From: Gammaproteobacteria bacterium | GTDB taxonomy: Bacteria; Pseudomonadota; Gammaproteobacteria; Competibacterales; Competibacteraceae | Direction of reading: 5' to 3' | DNA: 64,000 nucleotides | Assembly: GCA_020846135.1 (NCBI GenBank) | Contig: JADLEK010000076.1 | Span: forward strand, 1 to 64,000 | In this document: piece by piece, positions 1 to 8,749 of the stretch | Layout of the letters: each line of letters opens with the position of its first letter | How positions within the stretch are numbered: the first letter of the stretch is position 1 | Translations under genes and position numbers: made by a program | The notes under the pieces: generated by a model | The model's input: the letters and a program-made list of their open reading frames with translations, nothing else | The model's database searches: none | What the model was told of the DNA's origin: nothing

Positions 1-2
1 AG

Positions 3-164
3 GTCAGCGGTAGTTTTCGCACCGTTGCAGGGGCTTGCGTCTATGCCCGCCTTCAGGCCGTCATCTCCACCTTTCGCAAACAAGGCGAGGGCGTCTTTGC
101 ACGGTTGCGTGAATTATTCTCGCCCCCGCTGCTACAACGGCATGCGCTGGTAGGTAGTAGGTAG
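3..164 (+). mobile_element. C-terminal remnant of IS66-family transposase
   Basis: The first 54 codons of the window, open from the left edge to a TAG at 162-164, read like the extreme C-terminus of IS66-type DDE transposases: VSGSFRT, then a stretch containing YARLQAVISTFRKQG and a short tail. In that family a similar block (SG-FR, then a run ending in RKQG) lies just before the stop. The rest of the gene, including the DDE core, is outside the window, so it cannot be told whether the element is intact. It abuts the broken 3' end of another gene (211-358), which suggests that the insertion truncated that gene. I did not identify a terminal inverted repeat. Confidence 0.6.
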
Positions 165-210
165 TTACGTTAATTTTAATGAGAATTATTTTTGCTACCG
201 CACAAAATAT

Positions 211-358
211 GCTAAGGATATCACATTCGCCCTGCAACCCGGCCCACACCGTCGCCTGATCGAAGCGATCTAATGATGCGCTGATCAAGAGCGACTTTAC
301 CGCGCTGGCCGGACCGATGGCCGAGCTGTCCGACATCCTGTTTTATCTGGAGTCGTAA
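211..358 (+). pseudogene. 3' remnant of an unrecognised gene, frameshifted
   Basis: Two reading frames join to give a plausible C-terminus. Frame one runs from 211 to a TAA at 271-273 and ends RRLIEAI. Frame two starts at 272 with NDALIKSDFTALAGPMAEL and ends FYLES at a TAA at 356-358. Removing the single T at 271 restores one continuous helical-looking tail. The 5' part is missing, presumably displaced by the IS remnant on the left. The stop overlaps the ATG of the next gene (TAATG), which is typical of translational coupling and supports this having been a real gene. I do not recognise the family. Confidence 0.45.
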
Positions 359-637
359 TGGAGCGTTGCCCCATCTGCCGCCCGGTTCAAGGATGAACCG
401 ATCTGCTATCGCTGTGGCGCGGATCTGGGTCCGGTACTGGCGATTGAGGCTGAAGCCGCCGCGCTGGAGGAACAGGCGGTGGCGCTGGCCGATGCCGGGC
501 AATGGCTGGACCCCCGCCAGGCTGCCGAACAAGCGCTGGCGTTGCAATACCGGCTGCTGACGTTCGCGGTGCGCGGGTTTGCCCGGCGCGAGGCCATCGC
601 CGGCGAAACCCGGCGCTGGGAGCAGTTGTTGCGCTGA
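358..637 (+). pseudogene. Small zinc-ribbon protein gene, frameshifted
   Basis: ATG at 358 reads MERCPICR and then runs out of frame to a TGA at 394. The frame beginning at 383 continues RFKDEPICYRCGADL and then a helical region rich in Ala, Glu and Gln, to a TGA at 635-637. Together they make a roughly 93-residue protein with a CPIC...CYRC zinc ribbon followed by helices. Restoring two bases (a GC pair in the run tgccgc/ccgg near 380) would give a continuous CPICRARFKDEP. The start overlaps the stop of the preceding fragment, so the two were probably an operon. The function is unknown. The cause could be a true deletion or an assembly error in a GC run. Confidence 0.5.
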
Positions 638-762
638 CCGGCGCGGATCAGGCGCGCATGGCACTTTGTCCGGGTGTGGATTAACCTTAAGGAAACAAAG
701 GGCGCTGCGTCATTGCTGATGGGCGTGGCCACTAAAATTCCTGAGAGTCCGTACTCGCCGCC

Positions 763-1530
763 ATGGAAATCTTTGTCTATCACACCCCCGATCAAGTCCC
801 CGATTTAAGTCCGAAAGCCCGTAAGGGTGGCCTCAGTCTCAATTTACCCGCCTGCGCTATTGTGATTGACGTTCTCCGCGCCACGACCACCATGGCGACC
901 GCGCTGCAATCCGGTGCGGAGGCGATTCAGGTCTTCGCCGACATTGATGAACTGTTCAAGACCAGTAAACGCTGGCCGAAAGACCAGCGCTTGCTGGCCG
1001 GCGAGCGTGGCGGCGAAAAACTGGAAGGGTTCGATCTCGGCAATTCGCCCACGGAATGCACTCCCGACCGGGTTGGCGGCAAGCGCTTGTTTATGAGTAC
1101 CACCAATGGCACCCGCGCTCTGGAGCGGGTGCAAAAGGTTCCGATTCTGATGAGCGCGTCGCTGACCAATCGCGCCGCTGTGGTACGTTACTTGCTTGAG
1201 GAACAACCGCATACGATCTGGATCGTCGCGGCGGGCTGGCGCGGCGGGTTCTCGCTGGAAGATACGATTTGCGCCGGGGCGATTGCCTGCGCGTTGCGGG
1301 TTGAACGCGACAGCGACTGCGCCGGGGATGATGAATCGATTGCGGCAATGGCCCTGTTTGAGCAATGGCAAACCCGCCTGCCGCAGTTGCTGCGCTACGC
1401 TCATCATGGACGGGGGCTGGCGGCGCTGGGTTGTGACGAAGATTTGGATTACTGCGCCCAACTCGACAGCGTCAACGTCGTACCGCTGCAAACTGAGCCG
1501 GGCGTGTTAAAGCCGGTGGTGATGAATTAA
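763..1530 (+). CDS. comB: 2-phosphosulfolactate phosphatase (ComB family)
   Basis: The 255-residue product matches the ComB family in length and motifs. These include an N-terminal VIDVLRATTTMATAL block, a GERGGEKLEGFDLGNSP segment, STTNGTRAL, and an ED-containing CAGA region. In methanogens ComB removes phosphate from 2-phosphosulfolactate during coenzyme M synthesis. Many bacteria, including gammaproteobacteria that make no coenzyme M, carry homologues whose substrate is not settled, so the name gives family rather than proven role. ATG at 763 follows a 125-base gap after the frameshifted zinc-ribbon gene. The next gene, sbcD, is 36 bases downstream on the same strand. Confidence 0.85.
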   Translation: MEIFVYHTPDQVPDLSPKARKGGLSLNLPACAIVIDVLRATTTMATALQSGAEAIQVFADIDELFKTSKRWPKDQRLLAGERGGEKLEGFDLGNSPTECTPDRVGGKRLFMSTTNGTRALERVQKVPILMSASLTNRAAVVRYLLEEQPHTIWIVAAGWRGGFSLEDTICAGAIACALRVERDSDCAGDDESIAAMALFEQWQTRLPQLLRYAHHGRGLAALGCDEDLDYCAQLDSVNVVPLQTEPGVLKPVVMN

Positions 1531-1566
1531 GGCGGAGCTGAATTCGCCAACTAAGAGGGATCTATC

Positions 1567-2808
1567 GTGCGTCTGTTGCATACCTCGGATTGGCATCTCG
1601 GCCAGACCTTGCATGACTTTGAGCGGGATTACGAGCATCAAGCTTTTCTGGACTGGCTGCTCGACACTCTCGCAACCGAACAAGTTGATGTCCTGCTGAT
1701 CGCCGGCGACATCTTCGATAATTCCAATCCGTCCGCCGCCGCCCAGAAGCAGTTCTACCGTTTTCTCACTGCCGCCAAGCAGCGTATTCCGCACCTGAAT
1801 ATCGTCATCATCGCCGGCAATCACGACTCGCCGGGCCGACTGGAAGCGCCCGCGCCGCTGTTTGCCGCGTTTGATGCCACTGCCGTCGGTTATGTCACCC
1901 GCGATGCCCATGGCGATATTGACCTCGACCGACTGGTGACGCCGCTGCGGAATCGCACAGGCGAGATTGCTGCTTGGGCGCTGGCGATTCCGTTCCTGCG
2001 ACCCGGCGATGTGCCGTCGGTGGAAGCCGAGGGCGATCGCTACCTCAAAGGCGTCGAATTGCTCTACCGGCAGGCGCTGGATCAGGCGGTGAGTCGCCGG
2101 GAACCGGGGCAGGCGATTATCGCGCTGGGCCATTGCCACATGAGCGGCGGACAGACTTCGGAAGATTCGGAGCGGCGCATTATCGTCGGCGGCACTGAGG
2201 CGTTGCCGGTGGAAATTTTCGATCCGGCCATCGCCTATGCCGCCTTGGGCCATTTGCACCGCGCCCAGAAGGTTGGCGGTCAGGAGCGGGTGCGCTATTC
2301 CGGTAGTCCATTGCCGATGTCCTTCACCGAGATGAACTATCCGCATCAGGTAATTCGGATTGATTTGGACGGTGAAGCGGTGCAGAGCATCACCCCGATC
2401 CGGGTGCCGCGTTTCGTCGAATTGTTGCGAATCCCTGAACAACCCGCTCCGGTTGACGAAGTATTAGCATTACTGGCGGCGTTGAATTTGCCTGATACGC
2501 CCTTCAATGCCCGGCCTTATCTGGAAGTGCAAGTGCAGTTGACCGGCCCGGAGCCGGGGTTGGCCGTCCGGATTGATGCCGCACTGGATGGCAAGCCGGT
2601 GCGCCGGGCTAAAATTAAGACGTTCAGCACCCATACTCGCGGCGAGACCGGAACCGGTCCGCAATCGCTGGATGATCTGGGCCGACTGCAACCTGACGAC
2701 ATTTTTCGCAAACTGCATCAAGGCCGTTATGGCGAAGAACCCTCTGCGGCGCTGCTGGCGGCATTCGTGGAACTGCTGCGCGACTCGGGCAAGGAGACCG
2801 CGCCATGA
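1567..2808 (+). CDS. sbcD: Exonuclease subunit SbcD
   Basis: This is the nuclease subunit of the SbcCD (Mre11-Rad50-like) complex, which opens DNA hairpins and trims protein-blocked ends. The 413-residue product carries the calcineurin-type metallophosphoesterase motifs in order: DWH at residues 8-10, GDIFD near 46, GNHDS near 84, GHCHMS near 188 and GHLHR near 228. The C-terminal capping domain follows. The start is GTG at 1567, preceded by a purine-rich AGAGGG. It overlaps sbcC by four bases (ATGA at 2805-2808), so the two subunits are translationally coupled. Confidence 0.96.
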   Translation: MRLLHTSDWHLGQTLHDFERDYEHQAFLDWLLDTLATEQVDVLLIAGDIFDNSNPSAAAQKQFYRFLTAAKQRIPHLNIVIIAGNHDSPGRLEAPAPLFAAFDATAVGYVTRDAHGDIDLDRLVTPLRNRTGEIAAWALAIPFLRPGDVPSVEAEGDRYLKGVELLYRQALDQAVSRREPGQAIIALGHCHMSGGQTSEDSERRIIVGGTEALPVEIFDPAIAYAALGHLHRAQKVGGQERVRYSGSPLPMSFTEMNYPHQVIRIDLDGEAVQSITPIRVPRFVELLRIPEQPAPVDEVLALLAALNLPDTPFNARPYLEVQVQLTGPEPGLAVRIDAALDGKPVRRAKIKTFSTHTRGETGTGPQSLDDLGRLQPDDIFRKLHQGRYGEEPSAALLAAFVELLRDSGKETAP

Positions 2809-5800
2809 AAATTCTCGCGATTCGCGGCAAGAATCTGGCGTCGCTGGCGGGTGAGTTTGAGATTCAGTTTCATCAGGAACCCTTGGCGTCCGCCGGGCTG
2901 TTCGCCATTGCCGGGCCGACCGGATCGGGCAAAAGCACCCTGCTCGATGCTTTATGTCTGGCGTTGTACGACGAAACTCCGCGCCTGACCCGCGCTGCCG
3001 TCAAAGGCGTCAGTCTGCCTGACGTGGGCGATGACACCATCACTCCGCAAGATCCGCGCAACCTGCTCAGGCGCGGCGCGGGCGAAGCACTGGCCGAGGT
3101 CGATTTTGTCGGCAATGACGGTATTGGATACCGCGCCCGCTGGAGTGTGCGCCGCGCTCGTGGCAAGGCCAACGGCAAACTGCAAAACACCGAAATGCTG
3201 CTGCAAACCCTCGTTGGCGAACAGCGAATCGGCGGGGTGAAAAATGAAGTCCAGCAGGCGATCCGGGAACGATTGGGGTTGTCCTTTACCCAGTTCACCC
3301 GTGCGGTGCTTCTAGCCCAGAACGAGTTTTCTGCCTTCCTGAAAGCCAACGACAATGACCGGGCGGAACTGCTTGAAACCCTGACCGGGCTGGATGTTTA
3401 CACCGGGATTTCAATGCGCACCTACGAACGGGCCAAGGCTGAACAGCAGGCGTTGCAAGCCTTGATCGATCAATGTGCCGGTCAGCAACCGCTTCCTGCC
3501 GAGGCTCGTGCGCAATTGGAGCAGGGTTTGAACACCGCCAAGGCGGAAGCGGCGCAACTGGAACAGGGCAAGACCGAACTGGATCGGCAACTCCAGTGGC
3601 ATCAGGCGTGGGAAAAGCTGAAACAGGCGGAACAACAGGCCGTTGAAACCGTCCAGCAAACCCGCGCCGCCCAGAATGATGCTGCGCCCCGAACCGCCTA
3701 TCTCGCCCAAGTGGAAGCGGTGCGGGATTCCCGTTCACTGCTGGACGAAATGGATCGGGCTGCCGGGGCCGTTGAGAAAAATCGTCAGGCCGTTAGTGAT
3801 GCCGAAAGAAAGCGGGATGACACTCAACGAAGCCAGCAACAGGCCGATGAGGGATGGGAAAAAGCGCAACAACGAGTTGCCGACGCCGAGCAAGCCAGGC
3901 TTGCCGCCAGTCCTGATCTGGATCGCGCTAAGGAACTTGAGGCGGAAATTAGAACACTGGTCCACTCTCATGCTGATGCCCTGAAAAACCGCAATGACGC
4001 TCGCGATGCTGAAACCAGGGCGCAGCACACGCTCGCCGGCAAACAGTCCGAGCACCAGAAAACCACCCACGCTCTGCAAACCGCCCAGGATTGGCTGGCG
4101 GCGCATGAACCGTTGCGGGTTTTGGCCGAGGGCTGGCCGCGCTGGGAAGTGTTATTTGATGAAGCTGCCACTGCGCAAGCCCGGTTGTGCGCCATCGAGC
4201 GGAATATCGCGGTCCACCGGCAGGATGAACAGCAAAAACAGCAGGCGCGGGATCAGGCCGGCATTGTGCTGACTAAGGCAGAAACCGCTTTTCAGGCTAC
4301 AGAAGCGCAACTGCAAACGGTGATTCAGGCATTGTCCGGCTGTGATGGCGAAGCGTTGGCGATGCGCCGCGCTACAACCGAACGCCGCCGTGACCAGCTT
4401 GCCGAGGCTGAAAAACTCTGGACTCAATTAGCTCATACGCTCAGTCGCCGACAGGAGCTGAATACTGAAACCAGCATCATGCAGGACAAGATCGCTCAGG
4501 CGGAAACCGCATTGGCGCAGCTCCGCGCTGAACAGCCAGCGACGATGGCCCGACTGGAACAGGCCGAAAAATCGTTGAAAATTGCCGAAATCGCCTGCGC
4601 CAAAAATGTTGAAACCTTGCGCGCTGCTTTGGAAACCGGATCACCCTGTCCGGTTTGCGGCGCCATCGATCATCCTTATGCCACTGGCAATGCGCCTTCC
4701 CGCACCCTGTTGGCTAGTCTCAATACCGAAGTAGACCAGTCCCGAAAAGCGCGGGATACCTTGGTCGAACAGGAAGCGATTCATCAGACGATTCTTGATA
4801 GCAGTCGGCAGCGGTTGGCGACCATTGATAAAGAGCGTGGACCGTTGCTCGCTGCCATTGCCCGAAATACCGCGCTATGGAATGTCCAACCGCTGGCTGC
4901 GGAATTAACCGCCGTGGCGAATGAGGATCGCCTGGCCTGGTTCGCCACGCAAAATCAGCAGATTCGACAACAGATTGAGGTCATCTCCGGGCAGGAAAAT
5001 GTCCAACGCCAGGCTATTAAAATCAGGGATAAGGCGCAACAGGATCGGGATAAAGCTCAACAGCAGCATTCCGCAGCGCGAGATACTTGCAATGCCGCAC
5101 TCACTGCATTGGATCAAGTCACTGCTCAAATTACAGTTGCTTTGGATCGGCAAACTGAAGCTGTCCACCAACTCAATAACCGACTGACTAATCTTAATCC
5201 AGCATTATCTGGTATGGATTGGCGGCCAGCCTGGGAAAAAGATTCCAGCGCTTTTTATCAGCACCAACAACAGCAAGCAACGCAGTGGAGCAAGCAGCGC
5301 AAACAGGCTGAAGAACTGCAAGGCCGTCTCGATAATCTCGCTATTGAGATTAACAATCTCGGTGAAATTGCTGCTGACAAAACTACGGAACTGCAACGCG
5401 CCACTGCTAATTTTGAGGAAGCTGACCGTTATCTTCAAGACAAGCGCCAGCAACGGCAAAGCCTGTTTAACGGACGTCCAGTTGCAGAGATTGAGAAATC
5501 GCTCGAAAAGGCAATGACAGATGCTAGGACATTGCTTAAACAACAAGAACAGGTGGCGCAAAAAGCGAGAGATGATAATACCCAAGCAGTGACAGCCCTG
5601 GATACTGTGCGGCAGCATCTTGCGGAAGCAGTCAACACCGTAGAGAAAGTCAGTATCGCCTTGAATAGTTGGATGGTGGCGTTCAACACTGATCATCCAG
5701 GAAAACCACTGGATTTAAACCAGCTCCGTGCTCTGCTTCATCACAACAATGAATGGATTCAACAAGAGCGTCGGGCATTGCAAAAACTGATTGCCGATGT

Positions 5801-6542
5801 GCAGAACGCGGAAGCAACGCTCAAGGAACGGCAGTCGCAACGACAGGATCATGAACGGCAACGCGCCGGTTCCGATTCCCTGGAAGCGGTGCAAACCGCG
5901 CAACAGCACAGCAGCGATGCCTTGAAAGTTGCGATGAGTCGCCAGACTGAAGCGGCGCTTGATCTACGCCGGGATGATGATCGCAAAAAGACTACTGCCG
6001 CCTTGCAGGAAAAAATCGCCAAACAAGAAGCGAAGACTGAAATCTGGTGCAAACTGGATGACCTGATTGGTTCTGCCAACGGTAAGAAATTCCGCAATTA
6101 CGCCCAGCAATTGACGCTGGATGTCCTGCTCCGCTCCGCCAATCATCATTTAGCCGGCCTGTCCCGTCGTTACCGGTTGGAGCGAGTCAAGGATACCCTG
6201 GCGCTGATGGTCGTCGATCAGGATATGGGCGATGAAATTCGCTCGGTGCATTCCCTGTCCGGCGGCGAGTCATTTCTGGTTTCGCTGGCCCTGGCGCTCG
6301 GTCTGGCTTCGCTGTCCTCCAATCTGGTGCGCGTTGAATCGCTGTTCATTGACGAAGGCTTTGGCAGTCTCGATGCCGACACCTTGCGCGTAGCAATGGA
6401 CACGCTGGACCATTTGCAATCCCAGGGCCGCAAAGTGGGCGTTATTTCCCATGTCCAGGAAATGACCGAGCGCATTAGCGTACAGATTCAGGTGCAGCGC
6501 CAGTCCGGCGGTCAGAGCCGGGTTGAAGTGCGGGGTTTCTAA
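2805..6542 (+). CDS. sbcC: Exonuclease subunit SbcC (SMC-like ATPase)
   Basis: The 1245-residue product is the Rad50-like partner of SbcD. The N-terminal ATPase half has Walker A GPTGSGKST near residue 37. A long Gln/Glu/Ala-rich coiled coil follows, interrupted near residue 615 by the CPVCG zinc hook that dimerises the arms. The C-terminal half has the signature LSGGES near 1150 and Walker B LFIDEGFGSLD near 1179. It is longer than the E. coli protein (1048 residues), mostly in the coiled coil. The part between about 4900 and 5800 is visibly less GC-rich than the flanking ATPase halves, as expected for a weakly constrained coiled coil. Confidence 0.96.
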   Translation: MKILAIRGKNLASLAGEFEIQFHQEPLASAGLFAIAGPTGSGKSTLLDALCLALYDETPRLTRAAVKGVSLPDVGDDTITPQDPRNLLRRGAGEALAEVDFVGNDGIGYRARWSVRRARGKANGKLQNTEMLLQTLVGEQRIGGVKNEVQQAIRERLGLSFTQFTRAVLLAQNEFSAFLKANDNDRAELLETLTGLDVYTGISMRTYERAKAEQQALQALIDQCAGQQPLPAEARAQLEQGLNTAKAEAAQLEQGKTELDRQLQWHQAWEKLKQAEQQAVETVQQTRAAQNDAAPRTAYLAQVEAVRDSRSLLDEMDRAAGAVEKNRQAVSDAERKRDDTQRSQQQADEGWEKAQQRVADAEQARLAASPDLDRAKELEAEIRTLVHSHADALKNRNDARDAETRAQHTLAGKQSEHQKTTHALQTAQDWLAAHEPLRVLAEGWPRWEVLFDEAATAQARLCAIERNIAVHRQDEQQKQQARDQAGIVLTKAETAFQATEAQLQTVIQALSGCDGEALAMRRATTERRRDQLAEAEKLWTQLAHTLSRRQELNTETSIMQDKIAQAETALAQLRAEQPATMARLEQAEKSLKIAEIACAKNVETLRAALETGSPCPVCGAIDHPYATGNAPSRTLLASLNTEVDQSRKARDTLVEQEAIHQTILDSSRQRLATIDKERGPLLAAIARNTALWNVQPLAAELTAVANEDRLAWFATQNQQIRQQIEVISGQENVQRQAIKIRDKAQQDRDKAQQQHSAARDTCNAALTALDQVTAQITVALDRQTEAVHQLNNRLTNLNPALSGMDWRPAWEKDSSAFYQHQQQQATQWSKQRKQAEELQGRLDNLAIEINNLGEIAADKTTELQRATANFEEADRYLQDKRQQRQSLFNGRPVAEIEKSLEKAMTDARTLLKQQEQVAQKARDDNTQAVTALDTVRQHLAEAVNTVEKVSIALNSWMVAFNTDHPGKPLDLNQLRALLHHNNEWIQQERRALQKLIADVQNAEATLKERQSQRQDHERQRAGSDSLEAVQTAQQHSSDALKVAMSRQTEAALDLRRDDDRKKTTAALQEKIAKQEAKTEIWCKLDDLIGSANGKKFRNYAQQLTLDVLLRSANHHLAGLSRRYRLERVKDTLALMVVDQDMGDEIRSVHSLSGGESFLVSLALALGLASLSSNLVRVESLFIDEGFGSLDADTLRVAMDTLDHLQSQGRKVGVISHVQEMTERISVQIQVQRQSGGQSRVEVRGF

Positions 6543-6588
6543 CCCTGTTGCAGAGTCGCAAAAATCCAATTGATCAGGAGCATCGGCG

Positions 6589-7605
6589 ATGAGAAGCGCC
6601 AGGCGTCATTCCCCAAAATCGCACCCGGCTAAACCGGTTTCAAGCATCGTGGTAGGTAAGGAAACTGTTGAACTCAAGCGGTTGGAAAAGCGGATCGGTC
6701 GGGTGCATTTACAGCAGCGGATCGGGATTGAAGCTGATCACGCCACCCAGGTCTTTGGGCGAGGCCGGACCTTTTTCCATATCGAAAACTGGTATTCCAT
6801 TCATACTCTGATTCGTCTGGCCTTGCGCTGCACTGGACTTTATGGCCGAGGGTTACGCAATGCCACCAATCTCCAGATTCGCCATAATGAGGTGGTGATT
6901 CCGCATTTGCCCGACGAGTTTGACGGTTTTACCCTACTGCATCTCAGCGACCTGCATTTGGACATGGATACGGCTTATCCGGTGACGCTGATTGAGCGGT
7001 TGCAGCAGGTGGATTACGACATTTGCGTGATAACTGGCGATTTTCGGGCTAAAACCCACGGCCCTTACGATGCAGCGATTGCCGCTTTGGCGCAAGTGTG
7101 TTCGTATCTGCAAAAGCCGGTTTACGCCATTCTCGGCAACCACGATTCCATTCGGATGATTTCGGGGATCGAAGCACTGGGAATTACCCTGCTGATTAAC
7201 GAATCGCTCACGCTGGAGCGTAATGGCGCGGTCATTTATCTAGCCGGCATTGACGATCCGCATTACTTCCAAGTGGACAATTTTGATAAGGCTGCCCAGC
7301 ACATTCCGCCGGACGCCACTGCCATTTTGCTGTCGCATTCCCCGGAACCGTACCGCCTGGCGGCGCACGCCGGGTTTGATCTGATGCTCAGCGGTCATAC
7401 CCACGGTGGCCAGATTTGTCTGCCGGGCGGGATTGCAGTGATGACCAATGCCGCGTGCCCGCGCCTATTCTGCAAAGGCGCGTGGCGTTACCACGCCATG
7501 CAAGGCTACACCTCGGTCGGATCGGGGTCGTCGGTGGTTGGCGTCCGGTTCAACTGTCTGCCGGAAATCACCCTGCATCACTTGCGGATAGCGCCGGCTC
7601 AATAA
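6589..7605 (+). CDS. Calcineurin-like metallophosphoesterase
   Basis: The 338-residue protein has a metallophosphoesterase core beginning near residue 110. Motifs are DLHLD near 121, GDF near 150, GNHD near 183 and GHTHGGQ near 269. This pattern, ending in GHTHGGQ, resembles the YkuE/YaeI branch of membrane-associated phosphoesterases, some of which cleave UDP-diacylglucosamine or other lipid-linked diphosphates. The first ~110 residues are basic and lack a clear signal peptide. The chosen ATG follows TCAGGAG at a usual distance. The usual GD(F/L)V(S/T) block reads GDFRAKT here. The substrate cannot be read from sequence. The 3' end overlaps the convergent carS-like gene. Confidence 0.8.
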   Translation: MRSARRHSPKSHPAKPVSSIVVGKETVELKRLEKRIGRVHLQQRIGIEADHATQVFGRGRTFFHIENWYSIHTLIRLALRCTGLYGRGLRNATNLQIRHNEVVIPHLPDEFDGFTLLHLSDLHLDMDTAYPVTLIERLQQVDYDICVITGDFRAKTHGPYDAAIAALAQVCSYLQKPVYAILGNHDSIRMISGIEALGITLLINESLTLERNGAVIYLAGIDDPHYFQVDNFDKAAQHIPPDATAILLSHSPEPYRLAAHAGFDLMLSGHTHGGQICLPGGIAVMTNAACPRLFCKGAWRYHAMQGYTSVGSGSSVVGVRFNCLPEITLHHLRIAPAQ

Positions 7606-8084
7606 GGCCGGTTGCGGACGCCCAGCCGAAACAGCACCTGCGACAACGCCAGTTCTGCTACGACAAACCCGAGGGTGATCAGAATGATCGTGGTCCAGGT
7701 CAGCCCAAATTCGCCCGCTACCGCCAGCAGTGGCAATAACGATTCAGGAATTTGATCCAGCCCCAGCGCCATGCTGCTGGAGGCCATGCCCAACCGCCGC
7801 TTAATGAAGCTGGATAGCAGATCGCCCGCCATCGCCGCCGCACCGATAATGATGCCAATCTGCGCCGGCAATCCCAGCGCCGACGCCGCCAAACTGGTGA
7901 CTGATAACGCCAGCAACAGCCCCCGCCAGGTTTTGGAATCGCCCCACAGCCGCTGCCCATCGTCCAATCTCCGCCCGCCATCCAGTGTGCGAGCGCCCCG
8001 CTGACCACAAATTGCGGTTGCGATTACGGGAATGCCGTTAGCGATCAGAATCAGCAACAGCAATTTCAATTCAATGGGCAGCAT
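7599..8084 (-). CDS. CarS-like CDP-archaeol synthase family membrane protein
   Basis: The 161-residue, strongly hydrophobic protein has about four predicted membrane segments. A polar cytoplasmic loop has LDGGRR, followed by GDSKTWRGL and GDLLSSFIKRRLG. The last two resemble the conserved G(D/S)-KTWRG and GDL--SFIKRR blocks of the CDP-archaeol synthase (CarS, formerly DUF46) family, related to CDP-diglyceride synthase. In archaea CarS moves CTP onto unsaturated archaeol. Bacterial members are widespread and uncharacterised, so a role in lipid head-group activation is inference. Its stop overlaps the convergent metallophosphoesterase stop by seven bases. Confidence 0.75.
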   Translation of the reverse strand: MLPIELKLLLLILIANGIPVIATAICGQRGARTLDGGRRLDDGQRLWGDSKTWRGLLLALSVTSLAASALGLPAQIGIIIGAAAMAGDLLSSFIKRRLGMASSSMALGLDQIPESLLPLLAVAGEFGLTWTTIILITLGFVVAELALSQVLFRLGVRNRPY

Positions 8085-8200
8085 CGGGTCATTCGCTCCA
8101 TTGTGGCCAGTCTGTGCCAGGCAAGCGCAAGCAGCTCATCCTACAATCATTCAACCACCCTGCGACGGTGGAAACCACCCAGAATCGAGGAGAACCCGAA

Positions 8201-8644
8201 ATGAAACTGACCCCTTTCAGCGCCGGATTCGGCGCACTGTGCGGAATGTTGCTGATGGTCTCGGCGCAAGCCGCTGATCCCGATTCGCCGGTCGGAAAAT
8301 GGAAGACCATCGACAAGGACTCCGGCAAGCCGAAAAGCATTGTCCAGATCACGGAAAATAATGGCGTACTGACTGGCAAGATTGTGGAACTGCTGGAAGG
8401 AGCCAACGAGAAAACCTGTAGCAAGTGCGAAGGCGATCTGAAAGACAAGCCGCTGGTGGGGATGAAGATCGTGTGGGACTTGAAGAAAGAGGGCGATGAA
8501 TGGACCGGCGGCAAAATTTTCAACCCGGCGGACGGCGGCACTTACGACAGCAAAGCCAAAGTGATTGACGGCGGCAAAACCCTGGAAGTCACCGGAAAGT
8601 GGATGTTCATCAGCAAGCAGCAACAGTGGCAACGGGTGAATTGA
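8201..8644 (+). CDS. Secreted DUF2147-family protein
   Basis: The predicted 147-residue protein has a Sec signal peptide (basic MKLTPF start, hydrophobic core, cleavage after AQAAD). A mature beta-rich domain follows: GKWKTIDKDSGKPKSIVQI, CSKCEGDLKDKPLVGM, and a C-terminal WMFISKQQQWQRV. This is the DUF2147 pattern of small periplasmic or outer-membrane-associated lipocalin-like proteins, in which GxWxTID near the N-terminus and a final W-RV are conserved. The two cysteines (C-x2-C) could form a disulphide. The start at 8201 was chosen over an upstream ATG at 8114 because it has a GAGGAG ribosome site and gives the signal peptide at the N-terminus. The function is unknown. Confidence 0.82.
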   Translation: MKLTPFSAGFGALCGMLLMVSAQAADPDSPVGKWKTIDKDSGKPKSIVQITENNGVLTGKIVELLEGANEKTCSKCEGDLKDKPLVGMKIVWDLKKEGDEWTGGKIFNPADGGTYDSKAKVIDGGKTLEVTGKWMFISKQQQWQRVN

Positions 8645-8663
8645 CGCAAAACTTTTCCCAGTG

Positions 8664-8736
8664 TCGTCATACCCGCGAAAGCGGGTATCCAGTTGTTCAG
8701 CGGCTGACCGGATTCCCGCATCCGCGGGAATGACGG
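8664..8736. repeat. Intergenic palindromic (REP-like) element
   Basis: Two inverted GC-rich arms, the first containing ACCCGCGAAAGCGGGTAT and the second TTCCCGCATCCGCGGGAA, are flanked by complementary GTCAT/ATGAC ends. Each arm is itself a short hairpin. The element is of the dispersed type commonly found between proteobacterial genes. It sits between the convergent DUF2147 and folD genes and could serve as an mRNA 3' stabiliser or terminator for both. Confidence 0.75.
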
Positions 8737-8749
8737 AAAGAAAATCGCC

